Shown: piece after piece, positions 59,878 to 64,000 of the stretch
Numbering within the stretch: the first letter of the stretch is position 1
Layout of the letters: the number at the start of each line of letters is the position of its first letter
The notes under the pieces: model-generated
The model's input: only the letters and a program-made list of their open reading frames with translations
Databases searched by the model: none
What the model was told of the DNA's origin: nothing
Position numbers and translations under genes: made by a program
Source of the DNA: Croceimicrobium sp965656185
GTDB taxonomy: Bacteria > Bacteroidota > Bacteroidia > Flavobacteriales > Schleiferiaceae
Assembly (NCBI GenBank): GCA_965656185.1
Contig: CBFHJH010000004.1
Location: forward strand, 62,001 to 126,000
Direction: 5' to 3'
DNA length: 64,000 nucleotides

Positions 59878-61425
59878 CTAAGCTTCTCTTTCGTAGAGGT
59901 GGCGCGTTTTTTCTAACTTCAAGGAAAGGTCAGACAATGCGCTACTCACTTCTTGATGGTTGGCTTCCACGATCGGCACCAGTTTTTCGTCAATAAAAAG
60001 ATTGAACTTACCCTTCAAGAGTTCTTCCGGTTTTTCACGCTCAATACGCCCTTGCTGCTCGGCCAAATATTGATCTAATTTCTCGTAGCGCTCATCCCAG
60101 AACTTTTTTACCAGATCATGTGGCTTTTTGTACTGATACTCAAATTTTTCCTTTTGGTAAGTTTTAAGCTGCAGCTGATGGAACTGACTGTTGTGCTTTA
60201 ATTTCAACTGAAATTCCTGCTCGCTTTTCTCGGCATTCAAGCGGTTTACCAATTTAAAATCTTCGTCGTACACATTCATAACCGGCACCTCCGAAGCTTG
60301 CAATTTATTGTAATCCTTAACCTGAATGTATTTTCCGGCAAAGCCTTCGCCATTTTTGGTCAATTCGTAATACTCATCGTCGATGGGCCGCAAAACCTCC
60401 TCGGTACGAGTGATCTTGATGCGCACTTCATCCTCTACCTCCGATTGAAAATCACGGATCTCCTTACGCAACATCGATAAGCCAATGGCTACACTGTAGC
60501 CGTGCTTGCGAATGGTTTCACTTACGATCTCTTGTACAGCGCTTAACTGTGAAGGCTGATTCCATAAAGTATGCACCATTAAAAAGCAATCGAGCAGATC
60601 CACCTTTTCGCGTTCGTTCAGAAAAGCCGAGGTACGCAGTAAGCGAATCAGTTTTTTCCAGCGACGATCGTAGACCTTAAGCTCTAGGGCCGGATCCTCT
60701 TGCCTGGCATTATAACTTTCGATCTTCTCTCGCACGATTTGAATTACCGAAAGCACTTCATCTTCCACTTTTATTTGATCGATTTCCTTCTGCCACGCTT
60801 CAAGTTCCTTATTGGTGATTTTCAATTCAGCCGGCACAGGATCTTCATAGAGTTCGTCGGTAGCCGTGATCATATTTAGGAAATTCTTGCTCGAGCGAAT
60901 CTCTTCTAAGTGGTAGCGTAAGAGTAAGCGGTCGTAAAGCGGACCAAAGTTTTCACCGAGGGGCGGCAGTTCGTTGGAGGCGGTAATCAAACCTTTTAGG
61001 TCTACCTTGATCTCCTGTTCGCCATTGCGATACAGTTTCTCATTAATAATGGTAAGCAGGGCATTTTGAATCGAGGAGCTCGCTTTCCAAATTTCATCTA
61101 AGAAAACGATATTCGCCCCTGGCATATACTGCTCGGTCTTACGTTCGTACTTATCCTCTTCTTTTAACTTTTGGATTGAAATAGGACCAAAAACCTCCTC
61201 GGGAGTCGAAAACCGAGTCATCAGGTATTCAAAGGAATGGGCATCCGCAAAAGCGTATTTCAACCTACGGGCTATCATACTCTTGCCAACCCCAGGCGGG
61301 CCTAATAGAAAAAGGCTTTCCCCGGCAATTGCGGTAAGGAGCGATAATTTTACCACTTCTTCCCTTTCGTATAAACCGGAACTTAATTTATCGAGTAATG
61401 CTTTGAGCTTCTCTTTTCGTTGCAT
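59878..61425 (-). CDS. ravA: MoxR-family AAA+ ATPase, RavA-like
   Basis: 515 residues. Walker A LLGPPGVGKSMIARRL (about 40-55), Walker B ANIVFLDEIWKAS (about 104-116), sensor 1 LITASNELP and the Arg-containing GPLYDRLLLRYHLEEI are intact. The C-terminal half is helical and coiled-coil rich, as in RavA. I start at ATG 61425; a frame to 61449 adds eight residues of doubtful value. Coupled to viaA (1-bp spacing). Chaperone-like function. Confidence 0.9.
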   Translation of the reverse strand: MQRKEKLKALLDKLSSGLYEREEVVKLSLLTAIAGESLFLLGPPGVGKSMIARRLKYAFADAHSFEYLMTRFSTPEEVFGPISIQKLKEEDKYERKTEQYMPGANIVFLDEIWKASSSIQNALLTIINEKLYRNGEQEIKVDLKGLITASNELPPLGENFGPLYDRLLLRYHLEEIRSSKNFLNMITATDELYEDPVPAELKITNKELEAWQKEIDQIKVEDEVLSVIQIVREKIESYNARQEDPALELKVYDRRWKKLIRLLRTSAFLNEREKVDLLDCFLMVHTLWNQPSQLSAVQEIVSETIRKHGYSVAIGLSMLRKEIRDFQSEVEDEVRIKITRTEEVLRPIDDEYYELTKNGEGFAGKYIQVKDYNKLQASEVPVMNVYDEDFKLVNRLNAEKSEQEFQLKLKHNSQFHQLQLKTYQKEKFEYQYKKPHDLVKKFWDERYEKLDQYLAEQQGRIEREKPEELLKGKFNLFIDEKLVPIVEANHQEVSSALSDLSLKLEKTRHLYEREA

Positions 61426-61530
61426 GTAGCTTAAACCTCCGAGACCCAAAGGAGGTTCACGAAAATTATTATTTCCGAAATAAGCTTTTTCGGAAGCTTC
61501 TTACCTTGCTCAGGTATTTAAACTCTTAGC

Positions 61531-62109
61531 ATGAAAGTTTGCGTTTACTGTGCCTCCAGCCCCAATATCGATAAAAGCTACTTCGAAGCCACCCGTAACT
61601 TGGCCCGGGCCTTGGTCACAGCAGACATTGAAGTGATTTATGGCGGTGGTGCCACTGGTTTAATGGGCACCTTAGCAGATACCATTCTTGCAGAAGGGGG
61701 CAAAATAAAAGGCATCATGCCCCAGTTCATGAATGAAGTAGAATGGGCACATAAGCAAGTGGAAGAATTTGAGTTTACCGAAACCATGCACGAAAGAAAA
61801 GCACGGTTTTTGGATGGTGTGGATGGTATTCTTGCTTTGCCTGGCGGCACTGGAACCTTAGAAGAACTCTTAGAGGCGGTAACTTTAAAAAGGTTAGGCA
61901 TCATTGATCTTCCTATCGTCGTCCTAAATATAAACGGCTTCTATCAAGAGCTTCAAAAGCTAATGGAGCGCATTGTTGCAGAGCGCTTTATGCAGGAAAA
62001 GCACCTAAAGATGTGGTCTTTCGTGGAAGAACCGCAAGCGGTGATTCAGGAATTAAAGCACTACCAAGCATGGGCCGGTGGCTCGATCGACTTTAAAGCA
62101 AACAAATAG
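61531..62109 (+). CDS. LOG-family nucleoside 5'-monophosphate phosphoribohydrolase
   Basis: 192-residue Rossmann-like protein of the TIGR00730 family. Motifs: VIYGGGATGLMGTLAD (about 34-49) and the active-site LPGGTGTLEELLEAVT (about 103-118). Plant and bacterial relatives release cytokinin bases from their nucleotides; bacterial members also cleave purine nucleotides. The gene is 4 bp from the methyltransferase gene. Confidence 0.92.
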   Translation: MKVCVYCASSPNIDKSYFEATRNLARALVTADIEVIYGGGATGLMGTLADTILAEGGKIKGIMPQFMNEVEWAHKQVEEFEFTETMHERKARFLDGVDGILALPGGTGTLEELLEAVTLKRLGIIDLPIVVLNINGFYQELQKLMERIVAERFMQEKHLKMWSFVEEPQAVIQELKHYQAWAGGSIDFKANK

Positions 62110-62113
62110 GATC

Positions 62114-62764
62114 ATGATCCGCCGATTATTTAGCTATCTCTGGCCCCTTACCAGGCGCTACCCATCCGAGGTAAGCGGTCAACTGGAAGTAAATTACATC
62201 AACGGTAAAAAGGTCTTGGATAGTAAAAACGCAAATTACTCTTATGGTAATTTAAAAGCTGTTTTAGACTATGCTTTGGACCAATGCAACCTCGAACCGG
62301 TGGAGGACTGTTTGATCTTAGGTTTGGGGGCAGGATCTGTACTGGCCAGTCTAGATGAAAGAGGCTTTAGGGGCAAAATTACGGCCGTAGAATTAGATGA
62401 AATGGTCTTGAAGATCGCTCGAGAAGAATTTGATTTAGACCGTTTTAATGCGCAGATCATAAAGCAGGACGCCGCCCTCTTTTTGGCAGATGATGATTTT
62501 CGTTATGACCTCATCATCGTAGATCTTTTTATCGACGATCAAGTACCAGTTAAATTCAGACAAGTTCATTTTTGGGAACAATTATGCGGGCATTTAAGCC
62601 CTAAAGGTCAGCTCATCTTTAACCTCGGGATGTGGGAACGAGTTTGGGCACGGGAAGAAAGCCTCAGGCATATTTTTGAGCACTACGGGCAAATGGAGGT
62701 AAAGATCTTGGAAAAGGTGATGGGCCAAAATCAGGTCCTAATCGCACGTCGGCTGCCTAAATAG
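62114..62764 (+). CDS. spermidine-synthase-like SAM-dependent methyltransferase
   Basis: 216 residues. The nucleotide-binding GLGAGSVLASLDERGF (about 74-89), the acidic strand end ITAVELDEMVLKIA, and the motif RYDLIIVDLFIDDQVP resemble class I methyltransferases and spermidine synthase. The polyamine-binding domain is absent, so a methyltransferase is more likely. ATG 62114 is preferred over 62078, which lies inside the preceding gene. Confidence 0.85.
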   Translation: MIRRLFSYLWPLTRRYPSEVSGQLEVNYINGKKVLDSKNANYSYGNLKAVLDYALDQCNLEPVEDCLILGLGAGSVLASLDERGFRGKITAVELDEMVLKIAREEFDLDRFNAQIIKQDAALFLADDDFRYDLIIVDLFIDDQVPVKFRQVHFWEQLCGHLSPKGQLIFNLGMWERVWAREESLRHIFEHYGQMEVKILEKVMGQNQVLIARRLPK

Positions 62765-62791
62765 TGCGAAATTTGCAGCATATATCTAGAT

Positions 62792-63124
62792 ATGAGCGAT
62801 AGCCAACCTTGCCCCGAATGTAAATCACCCTACCCTTACCCTAGCGAAGGAAGTTTATGGATGTGCCCTGAGTGTGGTCACGAATTCGACCCAAATGAAA
62901 AGCACCAATCACTTCAGGTGGTAGACGCCAATGGCAATGAATTGCAGGATGGCGACAGCGTGGTGGTAATTAAAAATCTTCCTGTAAAGGGCGCTCCCAA
63001 ACCTATAAAAGCTGGAACCAAAGTAAAAAACATCCGACTTAGTGATGGTGAACACAATATCGATTGTAAAATCGAAGGTTTCGGGTCCATGGCTCTAAAA
63101 TCAGAGTTCGTGAAGAAGGCCTAA
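62792..63124 (+). CDS. phnA: PhnA/YjdM-family zinc-ribbon protein
   Basis: 110 residues: an N-terminal zinc ribbon (PCPECKSPYPYP and MCPECGHEF, Cys at 7, 10, 25, 28) and a C-terminal beta domain (DANGNELQDGDSVVVIKNLP; GTKVKNIRLSDGEHNIDCKI). The family name comes from the phosphonate locus but its role is unclear. The gene lies 27 bp after the methyltransferase gene. Confidence 0.92.
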   Translation: MSDSQPCPECKSPYPYPSEGSLWMCPECGHEFDPNEKHQSLQVVDANGNELQDGDSVVVIKNLPVKGAPKPIKAGTKVKNIRLSDGEHNIDCKIEGFGSMALKSEFVKKA

Positions 63125-63141
63125 TTGATTAAATTGCCTAG

Positions 63142-64000
63142 ATGAAAGGCCTTCGAACAATCGCCACCAGCATAACTTGCTTTTTGATATCGCTCAGCTC
63201 CTTAACGCTTCAGGCTCAAGCCCAAATTGAGCTTTATAAAAAGCGTGAAGCTTGCTTTGATTTTAGGCTTAAGCAAGTTGACTACAAGGTGACGCTGCGC
63301 TATTACCGCCATTCGAGAATTAGCGGATCTATCTATACCGCGCAAGGCAGCCTTAGCAGCAAGACGCAAGGCTCTGTGCCCATCGTGGCCTTCTTTAGCC
63401 CAGAAAAAACCAGTCTTTATAAGCTAAAGGACTCGGCTAAGGTTGAGGGCTTTTTAAAAATGGAAAGCGATTGTCAATTTCCATGGGAATGTGAAGAAAG
63501 CTTCCATAATTATCCCAATGCTACTTTTAAAATAGTACTTCAGGACGCGCAAGGAATGTGGGTCGACCAAGGAGACACCAGCTATTTTTCAACCGGACTT
63601 AAGGAAATCAAGTGCTTTGAGAATTTGGAAATGCTAGAGTTTGACGGCCAGCAGGTTTCCTTAAAAAAGCTTTATCCGCGCCGCAATTTTGAAGTGCTTG
63701 CCCAAAACCAAGAACGGCTAATCTTAAAATACCGCTTCACCAGTAACCCTTATCATCCCATGGGTCGATGCGGAGCGGGCGAAGAACATGGTTTTACTAT
63801 CATTCATTTAGACGATGAAAAGCTGGAGAGGGTAAAGGATTATATTTTAGAAAGCTGCTATCGGGATATCTATTTCAGCCGGAAGGCATACAACCGAGGC
63901 CAAGATTTATATTACGAATACTTAATTGAAAGTGAGGCCGGTGTGCGTCATTTATATTTTTCACCTTCTCAGGTGAGAATTAGCGATAAACTGGAAGATA
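63142..64000 (+). CDS. hypothetical secreted protein (3' end beyond window)
   Basis: Open frame from ATG 63142 to the window edge, 286 codons without stop. A signal peptide is clear (MKGLRTIATSITCFLISLSS, cleavage near LQAQA). The mature part is beta-rich and contains at least seven Cys (for instance EACFDF, ESDCQFPWECEES, EIKCFENLE, GRCGAG, ESCYR), suggesting disulfides. No family recognised. It starts 17 bp after phnA and may be co-transcribed. Confidence 0.7.
   Translation, partial: MKGLRTIATSITCFLISLSSLTLQAQAQIELYKKREACFDFRLKQVDYKVTLRYYRHSRISGSIYTAQGSLSSKTQGSVPIVAFFSPEKTSLYKLKDSAKVEGFLKMESDCQFPWECEESFHNYPNATFKIVLQDAQGMWVDQGDTSYFSTGLKEIKCFENLEMLEFDGQQVSLKKLYPRRNFEVLAQNQERLILKYRFTSNPYHPMGRCGAGEEHGFTIIHLDDEKLERVKDYILESCYRDIYFSRKAYNRGQDLYYEYLIESEAGVRHLYFSPSQVRISDKLED

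Overview
The window reads as core chromosome of a marine-type member of the Bacteroidetes, most likely order Flavobacteriales (a Schleiferiaceae/Cryomorphaceae-like genome is an inference). Support comes from a fused CcoNO oxidase subunit, DUF5686 and large SusC-independent outer-membrane barrels, the ExbB/3-TM protein/ExbD/ExbD cluster, the YtxH/holin-like/Dps stress cluster, near-absence of Shine-Dalgarno sequences, and repeated matches to the Bacteroidetes promoter (TTTG near -33, TAnnTTTG near -7). I see no phage, transposase, integrase or CRISPR array. A run of 99 Ns (50195-50293) is an assembly gap inside a gene.

Layout. 1-8.2 kb: 3' end of 4-hydroxyphenylpyruvate dioxygenase, a DUF5686 outer-membrane protein, an RND/MMPL transporter, rfbA, a polyprenyl diphosphate synthase. 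8.2-13 kb: 2-oxoglutarate dehydrogenase E1 and E2. 13-15.5 kb: an ExbB/ExbD energy-transduction operon on the minus strand. 15.6 kb: tRNA-Ser(GGA). 16-19.4 kb: AMP nucleosidase, a membrane protein/XRE regulator pair, asparaginase, TatD. 19.4-25.9 kb: porin, YceI, thioredoxin-like protein, the CcoI copper ATPase, an Fnr-type regulator and an HTH-less Crp/Fnr-like protein. 25.9-37.3 kb: geranylgeranyl-reductase-family flavoprotein, a degenerate HAD protein, aldehyde dehydrogenase, a second RND transporter, a stress cluster with Dps, acylphosphatase, RbfA, a LolC-like permease, DusB, a CPBP protease. 37.3-45.7 kb: the cbb3 oxidase operon (ccoS, missed by a 60-codon cutoff, then ccoNO, Q, P, G, H, a SafE-like protein), hemN and divergent hemJ. 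45.7-46.2 kb: three related small-RNA candidates. 46.2-57.9 kb: cyclase, HemW, orphan histidine kinase, OmpA lipoprotein, Ig-like lipoprotein, ComF, a giant barrel, Xth, omega-amidase. 57.9-58.2 kb: two more ncRNA candidates. 58.2-64 kb: ViaA/RavA, LOG protein, a methyltransferase, PhnA and a partial secreted protein.

How it fits together. The most coherent signal is a low-oxygen respiration regulon. A 12-bp dyad TGAYnnnnRTCA (TGA-N6-TCA, the Crp/Fnr family spacing) occurs in intergenic DNA before yceI-porin, ccoI/fnr, the HTH-less regulator, ccoS-ccoNOPGH, hemN/hemJ and the third small-RNA copy. In five of these the dyad centre lies exactly 29.5 bp upstream of a TAnnTTTG-like -7 box, which places it at about -41.5, the classical class II activator position. 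The likely regulator is encoded inside the window at 24673-25371. The three-copy small-RNA family at 45.77-46.18 kb, with an invariant 5' block and covarying terminator hairpins, is the best candidate for an undescribed element and may be a regulatory arm of the same low-oxygen response.
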